Shown one piece after another: positions 16,275 through 24,368 of a stretch of 64,000 bases of DNA. Below the pieces are notes generated by a model. It ran no database searches, had not been told where the DNA came from, and was given only the letters and a program-made list of their open reading frames with translations. Location: positions 1-64,000 of the forward strand of contig PGZO01000036.1 of the NCBI GenBank assembly GCA_002841375.1. Reading direction: 5' to 3'. A program made the position numbers and the translations under genes. Within the stretch, counting starts at the first letter, position 1, and every line of letters begins with the position of its first letter. Origin of the DNA: Firmicutes bacterium HGW-Firmicutes-7 (GTDB taxonomy: Bacteria; Bacillota; Clostridia; Lachnospirales; Vallitaleaceae).

Positions 16275-16730
16275 ATGATGGATGACTTGGTTTTTAAAAT
16301 ATTCAAGCTAACGGCTACAGGGTTTTGCTGTACACAAATTATGTTGAAACTAGCATTAGATGAAGAAGGAACAGAAAATCCGGATTTGATTCGAGCAGTA
16401 CATGGATTATGTAAAGGAATCGGTGGATCACAAAAGAGTTGCGGCGTACTAACAGGAGGTATTGCTATTTTGGGTTTATATGCAGCAAAGGGAACTGACA
16501 GAGAATATCCGAAAGAAGATTATTCGAAAATGTTGGATGAATTTATTGAATGGTTTGAAACTGAATTTGAAAGTACTGAATGTGCCGATTTGATTGGGAT
16601 AACGCAGATTGATGACGTAGCCAGTAATCAAAGTTACCCGATAAAATGTGGAGATATATTAGTCAAAAGTTACCAGATGATACAACAGATTTTGATTGAA
16701 CACGACTATGAATTTGGAAGTAGGGAATAG
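16275..16730 (+). CDS. C_GCAxxG_C_C family protein (DVU_1555-like)
   Basis: The 151-residue protein shows the family pattern: GFCCTQ near residue 17, GIGGSQKSCGVLTGG near 50-64, then Cys residues near 103 (ECADLIG) and 120 (KCGDIL). Members of this family are thought to bind a metal or Fe-S cluster and often accompany redox or methyltransferase genes; the biochemical role is not settled. GAGAGG precedes the ATG pair at 16275. It sits 3 bp from its neighbours on both sides, inside the aldehyde oxidoreductase cluster. Confidence 0.75.
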   Translation: MMDDLVFKIFKLTATGFCCTQIMLKLALDEEGTENPDLIRAVHGLCKGIGGSQKSCGVLTGGIAILGLYAAKGTDREYPKEDYSKMLDEFIEWFETEFESTECADLIGITQIDDVASNQSYPIKCGDILVKSYQMIQQILIEHDYEFGSRE

Positions 16731-16733
16731 AAT

Positions 16734-18074
16734 ATGGATTTCAAAACAATATACAGCACGATTAGTTTATGCCCCATATGCATGAAAAAATTAGATGCTG
16801 ACATCATCGTAGAAGATAATCAGGCTTTTATGATTAAGAGCTGCTCTGAACACGGAGACTTTAAGACAGTTATATGGAAGGGTAGTATTCCAATAGAAAG
16901 CTGGATTAGAAAAAAAGAGCGAGCTTACATACAAAATCCTACGACTAAAATTGAAAAAGGCTGTCCCTTTGATTGTGGGCTCTGCGAAGCGCACCGTCAG
17001 CATACTTGTACTGCATTAATAGAAGTAACAGGGAATTGCAATCTATCATGTCATTACTGTTTTGCTAATTCCCATGGGACAAAACATCAGAATCCGACTT
17101 TAGATCAGATTAAATTTCAATATGAAAGTATTTTAAGGGCTTCTGGAAAATGCAATATCCAACTTTCAGGAGGAGAACCAACGCTCCGTGATGATTTGCC
17201 AGAAATTGTCAAGATGGGTACAGAGTTAGGGTTTGACTTTATACAAATCAATACAAATGGAATTCGTCTAGCCAATGACGAAGTTTATGTTAATGACCTT
17301 AAAAATTCGGGGTTATCCTCTGTTTTTTTACAGTTTGATGGGACAAAGGATGACATTTATGAAGCCCTTAGAGGAAGAGCCCTTTATGACCTTAAGCTTC
17401 AAGCTATAAGAAACTGTCAAAAAGCGAATATAGGTGTTGTGTTAGTACCTACTTTGGTTCCGGGGGTTAATTTGGACAATATAGGAGAAATTATTAAATT
17501 GGGTATTCGTTATGCGCCAGTGGTTAAAGGTGTACATTTTCAGCCTGTGAGTTATTTCGGAAGAGTACCAGAGGTTCCAAAAGATACCGACCGAATTACC
17601 TTGCCTCAAGTGATGGACGAGATTCATAAGCAGACGGGAGGAATAATTGGGATAGAGACCATGAAGCCACCTGGCTGTGAAAATGCACTTTGTTCCTTTC
17701 ATGGGAATTATGTAATTAACGAAAATGGATTAATGAATATTACGAAAAGATCTAGCTGTTGCGATGACATTGAAAAGGCAGAAGAAGGGGCTATAAAAGC
17801 AAAAGCATTTGTTGCAAGAAATTGGGCCTATCAAAAGCCTAAATGTTGTGATGGAGGTCATTCAGACTGGGATAAGATACTCAACACCCTTCAAAATAAT
17901 TCTTTCAGTATATCGGCTATGGCATTTCAGGATGTTTGGAATGTGAATTTGGAAAGAATTAAGGATTGTTGCATCCATGTTTCAACCCTTGACGGAAAAC
18001 TGATTCCTTTTTGTATGTATAATATAACCAATGCAGAGGGGAACTCAATTTATAGAACCAATAACGTGAATTAA
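16734..18074 (+). CDS. trsS: radical SAM protein, TrsS/Tes-like
   Basis: The 446-residue protein has an N-terminal Cys-rich part (CPICMKKL near residue 15, KSCSEHG near 36, GCPFDCGLCEAH near 76). The radical SAM [4Fe-4S] motif CNLSCHYCF is near 103, and the SAM-binding SGGEPTLRDDL is near 144. The C-terminal Cys sites are RSSCCDD, KCCDGGH and CCIHVS...IPFCMYN. This N- and C-terminal arrangement is shared with the MJ0619/Tes group (tetraether lipid synthase and relatives), as I recall. Some family members at this locus are selenoproteins; here every position is Cys or ordinary and no in-frame TGA occurs. The product is unknown. The start ATG follows AGGGAA and the gene lies 3 bp after its neighbour. 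Confidence 0.75.
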   Translation: MDFKTIYSTISLCPICMKKLDADIIVEDNQAFMIKSCSEHGDFKTVIWKGSIPIESWIRKKERAYIQNPTTKIEKGCPFDCGLCEAHRQHTCTALIEVTGNCNLSCHYCFANSHGTKHQNPTLDQIKFQYESILRASGKCNIQLSGGEPTLRDDLPEIVKMGTELGFDFIQINTNGIRLANDEVYVNDLKNSGLSSVFLQFDGTKDDIYEALRGRALYDLKLQAIRNCQKANIGVVLVPTLVPGVNLDNIGEIIKLGIRYAPVVKGVHFQPVSYFGRVPEVPKDTDRITLPQVMDEIHKQTGGIIGIETMKPPGCENALCSFHGNYVINENGLMNITKRSSCCDDIEKAEEGAIKAKAFVARNWAYQKPKCCDGGHSDWDKILNTLQNNSFSISAMAFQDVWNVNLERIKDCCIHVSTLDGKLIPFCMYNITNAEGNSIYRTNNVN

Positions 18075-18106
18075 GCATACTGCTGTACGAGAAATGAGGG
18101 ATATCA

Positions 18107-19408
18107 TTGAAATTAACACCACTTGAGAATTGGATTATCGATAAAACTGGTATTGATAGGAAGGATAGATTAGCTCTGGAAGCCTATCAATTAAATCAAT
18201 TGAAAGAAGCTCTATATTATTCAAAAAAAAATAGCCGTTTTTATCAAGAACATTTAAAAGAGGTAGATATTGAATCAATTCACACAATAAAAGATTTTGA
18301 ATCCATCCCATTTACCTTTTCAGAGGATATCAAAAAACAATCCCTTGATTTTTTATGTGTACCCCAAAGAGAGATTAAGCGGATTGTGACTTTAAACACT
18401 TCAGGCACTAGTGGAGATGAAAAAAGAATTTATTTTACCCATAAAGATCTTGAACTTACGGTTGATTTTTTCCAAATAGGTATGAGCTGCTTAACAGATG
18501 AAACAGATCGTGTTCTTGTGCTACTTCCGGGAGAAGCCTATGGGAGTATAGGCGATTTACTGAAAAAGGCACTAACCCTTTCCAATATACCATGTTTTGT
18601 AAAAGGTGTACTGACTGATGTTGAAGAGACAGCAAAATACATCGAAGAAAATCAAATAACTTGCATTGTGGGAATACCCCTTCAGATTCTCTATTTAAGC
18701 AGAATGAAAAGTGAGATATTTAGAAAAAGAATCAGAAAAGTACTGTTAAGTACAGATTATGTACCTGAGGTTCTGGTTTCAGAACTGGCACAATTAGCCC
18801 AATGCAAGGTGTTCAACCATTATGGAATGACGGAAATGGGGTATGGCGGTGGTGTTGAATGTGAAGCCTTGAAGGGATATCATATGAGAGAGGGCGATTT
18901 GTTTTTTGAAATCATTGATCCTGATTCTGGAAAGGTTGTTGAAGATGGACAATATGGGGAGGTTGTATTTACAACTTTCAAAAGACAAGCAATGCCACTT
19001 ATTCGATATAGGACCGGAGATATGGCTGCATTTTCAAATAAAAAGTGTGAATGTGGTGCTTTTTTAAAGACAATGCATAAAGTAACTGGTAGAATAAATA
19101 ATAAGGTAACGCTAAAAAATGGTGGTGCAATTCACTTAAGAGAATTAGATGAATTAATTCTAAAATATTATGATATTATAGATTATAAAGCTATTTTAAA
19201 GGCAGGTGATCACTTAGTTCTATTGCTTAGGACTAGTGTTTTGATAGTGAAGAATAGCATAGAAAAAGAATTAATAAAAAGTATTCTAGAAAAGATACAG
19301 AAACCAATCAATATTAGTATAATATGGATGTTAGATGATGGTTTACCTAAGATCAGTAATAGTATGATGAAAAGAAAAATCGTTGACTTTAGAAAAGGAG
19401 ATTTATGA
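18107..19408 (+). CDS. AMP-dependent ligase, phenylacetate-CoA ligase-like (DVU_1553-like)
   Basis: The 433-residue enzyme of the ANL superfamily has the P-loop TLNTSGTSGDEKR near residue 99, the motif HYGMTEMGYGGGVECE near 241 that binds adenylate, and YRTGDMA near 305. It resembles PaaK-type CoA ligases. Family chemistry is ATP-dependent adenylation of a carboxylate, then transfer to CoA or another thiol. It begins at TTG 18107, 6 bp after GAGGG; no ATG is better placed. Its stop overlaps the xdhC start by 4 bp (ATGA). In this context it might activate the acid made by the aldehyde oxidoreductase, or join a cofactor fragment; both are guesses. Confidence 0.75.
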   Translation: MKLTPLENWIIDKTGIDRKDRLALEAYQLNQLKEALYYSKKNSRFYQEHLKEVDIESIHTIKDFESIPFTFSEDIKKQSLDFLCVPQREIKRIVTLNTSGTSGDEKRIYFTHKDLELTVDFFQIGMSCLTDETDRVLVLLPGEAYGSIGDLLKKALTLSNIPCFVKGVLTDVEETAKYIEENQITCIVGIPLQILYLSRMKSEIFRKRIRKVLLSTDYVPEVLVSELAQLAQCKVFNHYGMTEMGYGGGVECEALKGYHMREGDLFFEIIDPDSGKVVEDGQYGEVVFTTFKRQAMPLIRYRTGDMAAFSNKKCECGAFLKTMHKVTGRINNKVTLKNGGAIHLRELDELILKYYDIIDYKAILKAGDHLVLLLRTSVLIVKNSIEKELIKSILEKIQKPINISIIWMLDDGLPKISNSMMKRKIVDFRKGDL

Positions 19409-20460
19409 TGAATGAGATTTACGAACAAATTATTGAATTATTTGATAGCAATCAGCCTAGCGTAATGATAACTATATTAGACAAATCAGGTTCTGCACCA
19501 AGAGAAGAAGGTACAAAAATGTTGGTAAAGAAAGATTTTTCTATTGTTGGAACGATCGGTGGTGGCATATTAGAAGCAGTGTCTATAAAACTATCTTCTA
19601 AAGTCTTTGAAAATAAAGAATACATCATTGAAGATTTTTCTTTGACTAATAATGATGCTAAATCAGTGGGAATGGTTTGTGGAGGTAAAGTAAAGGTTCT
19701 ATTAGAATATATTGATCCGGATGATTACCAAATGGTAAATGCTTATAAAAAAATGAACGAGTGTAGTCAAAAGCAAGTTGATTTTGTTTTGATTACAAGA
19801 TTGAAGGAAAATAATGGATATTTATCGGGTCGGGATAAATGGATCTGTACAGAAACAGGCTTTTTTGGTGTTGAAGATGAAGAAGTATTAGATATCGCCA
19901 AAAGCGTAAGAGAAGATTTTCATCAACTTAAGATTCATATAAAGAATGAGAAGGAAAGGGTTCTTATTGAACCTCATTTCAATTATGAAAGTGTTTGTAT
20001 CGTTGGTGCTGGTCACGTTGCTCAGAAGATTGCAGAGCTAACAACAAATTTGGGCTTTTATACGATTGTTTTGGATGACCGTGAGGAGTTTGCTAATAGG
20101 GAAAGATTTCAAAAAGTCGATGAAGTGAAAGTGATTGAGTCATTTCATAAATTATCAGAGTATGTTACAATAACTGCAAATAGTTATATCATTATAGTCA
20201 CTCGAGGACATTCTAATGATAAAGAGGTTTTGGCACAAATGCTTAAGACGGACGCAAAATATATAGGTATGATTGGAAGTCGCAGTAAGAGGGATATTAC
20301 CTATAAAATTTTAAAGGAAGAAGGCTTTACTTCTGAAGATCTAAGTAGAGTATTTTGCCCGATTGGCGTAAATATTTATGCCCAAACACCTGAAGAAATT
20401 GCAATTAGCATTGCTGCTGAGGTTATTAAAGTTCGAAGAGGCCCAAAAGATGAAGAATAA
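19405..20460 (+). CDS. xdhC: XdhC/CoxI-family molybdenum cofactor maturation protein
   Basis: This 351-residue protein has an N-terminal XdhC/CoxI domain (about 12-85, KSGSAPREEGTKMLV, TIGGGILEA, GMVCGGKV) and a C-terminal Rossmann domain (about 195-340, VCIVGAGHVAQKIAEL, VTRGHSNDKEVL, YIGMIGSRSKR). XdhC proteins bind the Mo cofactor, promote its sulfuration and hand it to xanthine-dehydrogenase-family enzymes. Its natural client here is the mop product. It overlaps the ligase gene by 4 bp and the next gene by 11 bp, which implies coupled translation. Confidence 0.88.
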   Translation: MMNEIYEQIIELFDSNQPSVMITILDKSGSAPREEGTKMLVKKDFSIVGTIGGGILEAVSIKLSSKVFENKEYIIEDFSLTNNDAKSVGMVCGGKVKVLLEYIDPDDYQMVNAYKKMNECSQKQVDFVLITRLKENNGYLSGRDKWICTETGFFGVEDEEVLDIAKSVREDFHQLKIHIKNEKERVLIEPHFNYESVCIVGAGHVAQKIAELTTNLGFYTIVLDDREEFANRERFQKVDEVKVIESFHKLSEYVTITANSYIIIVTRGHSNDKEVLAQMLKTDAKYIGMIGSRSKRDITYKILKEEGFTSEDLSRVFCPIGVNIYAQTPEEIAISIAAEVIKVRRGPKDEE

Positions 20461-21556
20461 TCGAATTGCTGCAATGATAATATGTGCAGGCTATTCATCT
20501 AGAATGGATGATTTTAAACCTTTTCTAAAGTTTAAAGAAAAGACAGCTATTAAAAGGGTAATTGATACATATATGAATTCAGGTATTGATGATATATACG
20601 TGGTTGTTGGGTATAAAGGAATAGAGGTCATTGAAGCATTAAGTGATGAAAAAGTAATCGTTGTAATGAATGAGGCGTATGATAAGGGGATGTTTTCCTC
20701 AATTACAAAAGGTATTGAAGCATTAGATGAGGATATTACAGCTTTTTTTATGCACCCGGTGGATATACCACTTGTAAAAGAAAATACAATAAGGCTGCTA
20801 ATAAATGAATACATAAATAGTAATAAAGGGATTATAATACCTACTTTTCTTTTGGATAAAGGACACCCTCCACTTATTGATTGTCGATACAAGAAAATTA
20901 TTTTAAATAGTAGTGGCTATGGTGGACTTAAACGTATTTTAAATGTTTATCTAGAGGATTCCCTACTGGTTCCTGTATTTGATGAAGCAACATTAATGGA
21001 TATGGATACCAAAGCTGATTATGAAAAATTACTTAAATATCAAGCTATCGGGACGTTAAGCCGCTTGGAATGTCATGCTATATTAACGTATTATCAAGTT
21101 CCTGACCATATCATTAAGCACTGCAAAACAGTAGAAAGATTAGCTCGTGATATTTATGAACATGTTCATAAAGCAGGATTTGAATTCAATAAGGAAGAAC
21201 TTTTAGCGGCAGCTCTTTTGCATGACCTTGTAAGACAGCAAAAAAATCATGCGATAGTAGGAGCAAGGATATTAAGTGAGATGGGTTATAGAAACATAGG
21301 TGCAATGATTGGGACACATATGGATATTGAAGTCCTTGATGATGATCATTTATCTGCAAGTGAAATTCTTTATTTGGCAGATAAACTTGTAAACGAAGAC
21401 CAAATTGAGCCACTAAATCATAGATTGAACCAATGCTTGATGAAAAAAGGAAATAACAATGAGGCAATCGAAAGAATTAATCAAAGATTTAGCTCAGCAA
21501 AAACAATTCTCAAGAAAATCGAAAGACTGACAGGAGAACCCCTAATATATGGATAG
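20450..21556 (+). CDS. MobA/MocA-like nucleotidyltransferase fused to HD domain (DVU_1551-like)
   Basis: The start is ATG 20450 inside the end of xdhC; a longer frame from 20378 would be wholly inside xdhC. The 368-residue protein has an NTP-transferase domain (about 4-195) with CAGYSSRMDDFKPFLKF and HPVDIPLV. This is the fold of MobA and MocA, which attach GMP or CMP to molybdopterin. A HD domain follows (about 215-335, LLHDLVRQQKNHA, IGTHMDIEV). The HD part could remove a phosphate or nucleotide. Because Mop-type enzymes use the cytosine dinucleotide cofactor, MocA-like CTP use is a reasonable guess. It overlaps the next gene by 8 bp. Confidence 0.78.
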   Translation: MKNNRIAAMIICAGYSSRMDDFKPFLKFKEKTAIKRVIDTYMNSGIDDIYVVVGYKGIEVIEALSDEKVIVVMNEAYDKGMFSSITKGIEALDEDITAFFMHPVDIPLVKENTIRLLINEYINSNKGIIIPTFLLDKGHPPLIDCRYKKIILNSSGYGGLKRILNVYLEDSLLVPVFDEATLMDMDTKADYEKLLKYQAIGTLSRLECHAILTYYQVPDHIIKHCKTVERLARDIYEHVHKAGFEFNKEELLAAALLHDLVRQQKNHAIVGARILSEMGYRNIGAMIGTHMDIEVLDDDHLSASEILYLADKLVNEDQIEPLNHRLNQCLMKKGNNNEAIERINQRFSSAKTILKKIERLTGEPLIYG

Positions 21557-22151
21557 AAAGATATATCTTGTTCGACATGGAAAGATTGATTGTGGCAAAG
21601 AAAAACGATATATAGGCATAACGGATTTGCCTCTTAGTCAAGATGGCATCGAACAAGCCAAAGACTTAAAAGCTTTTTTTTCAAATATTACTATAGAAAA
21701 AGCATTTATAAGTCCTTTGAGAAGATGTGTTGAGACAGCAGAAATCATTTTAGAACAAGTAGCTGTTGATCAAATTCAGATTGAAGCATTTAAAGAAATA
21801 AATATGGGCACATGGGAAAACCAACCGATTGCATCGATTAAGGATAAACATCCAAAGCTGTACGAAGCTAGAGGCCAAAATATGTCTGCTTTCATACCAC
21901 CTGGAGGAGAAAGTTTTATTCAATTGCAGAATAGAGTCATGGCAAATGTTAATGATATTCTTTGTAGTACATCAGGCAATATACTGTTAGTAGCCCATGC
22001 AGGTGTAAATAGGGTAATCATTAGCCATTTTTTAGATATTTCGCTGAATGATCTATTCCAAATCAAACAGCCCTATGGCTGTATTAGTGAACTTTACCAA
22101 AGGGGTATAAATAAACAATGGCAATATCGTCTAATAGGAAATAAGGAGTGA
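21549..22151 (+). CDS. histidine phosphatase family protein
   Basis: The 200-residue protein has the phosphoglycerate-mutase-like fold. Catalytic RHG is at 9-11 (YLVRHGKID), SPLRRCVETAEI is near 56-67, the acid residue is in INMGTWENQ, and the second His is in VAHAGVNR. This resembles CobC/PhoE phosphatases acting on small phosphorylated metabolites. Its start lies inside the end of the NTP-transferase gene and its stop is embedded in the region before the regulator, so it belongs to the cluster. Its substrate may be a cofactor intermediate; nothing in the sequence decides it. Confidence 0.8.
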   Translation: MDRKIYLVRHGKIDCGKEKRYIGITDLPLSQDGIEQAKDLKAFFSNITIEKAFISPLRRCVETAEIILEQVAVDQIQIEAFKEINMGTWENQPIASIKDKHPKLYEARGQNMSAFIPPGGESFIQLQNRVMANVNDILCSTSGNILLVAHAGVNRVIISHFLDISLNDLFQIKQPYGCISELYQRGINKQWQYRLIGNKE

Positions 22152-22156
22152 GAATC

Positions 22157-24010
22157 ATGATAAAAGATGAGTTTAAATTAGTGATTGAACAATCTCACGA
22201 GAGATGCAAAAACTTAAACATCAGTAAGGAACAAATTATAAGCAGCAAAATTAATGAAGAAACCGAGCTACAAGAAAAGTTTTCAAAAAATAGAAATATG
22301 ATTTTAACTGCTGCACCCTATATGGAACAATTAATTAATTTTGTTAAAGGTTGCAATTTTTTCGCATTACTAACAGATGGAGAAGGATGTATTTTAAACG
22401 CTATTGGAGATGAAGAAATACTAGCAGAAGCTTTTGCTATAAAAATGGTTCCTGGTGCATATATGAATGAAGAAAGTATAGGAACGAATGCTATGGGCGT
22501 GGTTATCAAAACGGGGAAACCAGTTCAATTATCTGGGGAAGATCATTATGTCAATGCGTATCATAAGTGGACATGTTCAGGTGCACCCATTAAAGATTCT
22601 CATGGAAATTTAATTGGCGTTTTAGATCTTACTGGTTACACTGGGCAGGTGCATCCACATACACTAGGTATGGTAATTGCTGCATCAAATGCCATCGAAG
22701 AAATGCTAAAAGTAAAAACACTACACAAATTACAAAATATCAACAATAAGCATATCAAAACGATATTTAATTCCATGCCAGTTGCTATTGTAACCTCTGA
22801 TGTTGAAGGAAACATTAAGATTCATAATAACAAAGCAGCCCAGCTTCTAGGTAACAAGGATAACCATTTAAAAGCGAAGAGCATGAATGGGGTAATTGGA
22901 GAATGGGATAAAATTAATAAAAGAATTTGCAATGGAGAAAATTTCAGTCAGGATATCAATATTATTGCGTTAAGAAATAGCTTTCCCTGTCATTTGACTG
23001 CAAATCCCATTTATAATCCGGTAGATGACAGTATTGAGATTGTTTATGTATTTGAAGAATTGAAAAAGGTCCAGAAGCAAGCCTACTATACTTTTGACAA
23101 GATTATTGGACAAGATGAAAATTTTATAAAGATTGTAGAATACGCAAAAAAGATTGCAAACAGTAAATCTACAATTTTAATTCTAGGTGAAAGTGGTACT
23201 GGGAAAGAAGTATTTGCTCAGTCAATACATAATTATAGTAATAGGATGGATGGGCCTTTTCTAGCTTTAAATTGTGGTGCCATACCAAAACAATTGATGG
23301 AACTAGAGCTTTTTGGCTATGAAGAAGGCGCTTATGTAGGCGCAAAAAAGGGAGGTAATCAAGGCAAGTTTGAATTAGCAGATGGAGGAACCATTCTCCT
23401 TGATGAAATTGGTGAATTACCTCTTGATATGCAAATCAAACTTCAAAGAGTACTTCAAGAAGGGATTATTACAAAAATAGGAAGCCAACGTTCTATCCCG
23501 GTTAATGTTAGGGTCATAGCCACAACGAATAAAGACCTAAAAAAAGAGGTGGAACTTGGAAGGTTTAGAAAGGATTTATTCTACCGATTAAATGTATTGC
23601 CCCTATATTTGCCTCCTTTGAGACAAAGAAAAGGAGATATTATGCTACTGATTAAGTATTTTATGAAGAGCATTGGGGAGAACCTAAATAAAAAAGAGAT
23701 TAAAATAACGGATGAATATATAAAAATGATGCAAAATTACAATTGGCCAGGAAATATTCGTGAACTTGAGAATGTGGTAGAATTAATTATTAATACAGAA
23801 GCCATACCTACAGGATATTTTAGTCAGTCAATTAATGAAGATGGAAATAACGATGAAAATGTATGTTTGAATATTGCCAATGTTGAAAAAGAACATTTAA
23901 TCAGAGTTCTTGAAAAGAATAACGGTAATGTATCTCGATCCGCAAACGATTTGGGAATTAGAAGAAATACGCTTTATAATAAAATAAAAAAATATCAAAT
24001 ACAGATATAA
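22157..24010 (+). CDS. sigma-54-type transcriptional regulator (AcoR/DhaR-like) with altered GAFTGA loop
   Basis: Start ATG 22157 is 8 bp after AAGGAG; GTG 22148 is a weaker option. The 617-residue protein has an AcoR-like sensory N-terminus with a GAF-like part (about 50-190), a PAS domain (about 195-300), an AAA+ domain with Walker A GESGTGKE near 344 and Walker B GGTILLDEIGE near 410, and a C-terminal Fis-type HTH (RSANDLGIRRNTLYNKIKKY). The sigma-54 contact loop reads GAYVGA instead of GAFTGA; the usually essential Thr is Val. I could not find a -24/-12 promoter nearby, so it may act without sigma-54 or elsewhere. It likely controls this cluster in response to a substrate. Confidence 0.82.
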   Translation: MIKDEFKLVIEQSHERCKNLNISKEQIISSKINEETELQEKFSKNRNMILTAAPYMEQLINFVKGCNFFALLTDGEGCILNAIGDEEILAEAFAIKMVPGAYMNEESIGTNAMGVVIKTGKPVQLSGEDHYVNAYHKWTCSGAPIKDSHGNLIGVLDLTGYTGQVHPHTLGMVIAASNAIEEMLKVKTLHKLQNINNKHIKTIFNSMPVAIVTSDVEGNIKIHNNKAAQLLGNKDNHLKAKSMNGVIGEWDKINKRICNGENFSQDINIIALRNSFPCHLTANPIYNPVDDSIEIVYVFEELKKVQKQAYYTFDKIIGQDENFIKIVEYAKKIANSKSTILILGESGTGKEVFAQSIHNYSNRMDGPFLALNCGAIPKQLMELELFGYEEGAYVGAKKGGNQGKFELADGGTILLDEIGELPLDMQIKLQRVLQEGIITKIGSQRSIPVNVRVIATTNKDLKKEVELGRFRKDLFYRLNVLPLYLPPLRQRKGDIMLLIKYFMKSIGENLNKKEIKITDEYIKMMQNYNWPGNIRELENVVELIINTEAIPTGYFSQSINEDGNNDENVCLNIANVEKEHLIRVLEKNNGNVSRSANDLGIRRNTLYNKIKKYQIQI

Positions 24011-24051
24011 TTAGGGCAACATGCGTGATCAGTTATATTAATTCTTTTAAG

Positions 24052-24078
24052 AAGGCACCAAGATGGAGCCTTTTTTTT
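24052..24078 (+). terminator. intrinsic terminator after the molybdoenzyme cluster
   Basis: AAGGC-A-CC (24052-24059) pairs with GG-A-GCCTT (24065-24072), with one internal A-A mismatch, followed by a run of eight T. It is a standard Rho-independent terminator that ends the 8.8-24 kb cluster. Confidence 0.75.
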
Positions 24079-24079
24079 A

Positions 24080-24368
24080 ATGTATAAACATAAGGAAAGT
24101 AGAATTTTGTAAGAAAATCTTAAGTAAAAAGGAGTTTTTTATTAAGAAAAAACGCATATATTGCACTGCCGATCTCGGTATAATGGTTTTAGCACACGAA
24201 TTATTGCTTTTTTTGTTATGTTAAAACATCATGTAAGCCTACTAAAGTAATTAAAAGGTAGTTGTAGACTGTAACAGGATAAAAAGTAAGAAACTGCTAT
24301 AGGACAATAGTTACGCTATTGGATATAAACTACCCGACAATATAGAAGTTTAATAAGGAGAATAAAAA
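24080..24368 (+). promoter_or_regulatory. vanG upstream region and structured leader
   Basis: TATAAT at about 24180 lies 190 bp before vanG, but the -35 region is poor (ATATAT at 17 bp), as expected if an activator such as VanR is needed. The leader holds GGTAGTT (24257-24263), which can pair with AACTACC (24328-24334), enclosing a CAATAG/CTATTG hairpin (24305-24321). AAGGAG is 8 bp before the start. No vanR or vanS is encoded here. Confidence 0.45.

Noticed and set aside
20378-20449. N-terminal extension of the NTP transferase from an upstream ATG
   Set aside because: The extra 24 residues lie wholly inside xdhC in another frame and do not fit the family start; ATG 20450 begins right before the ICAGYSSRM motif.
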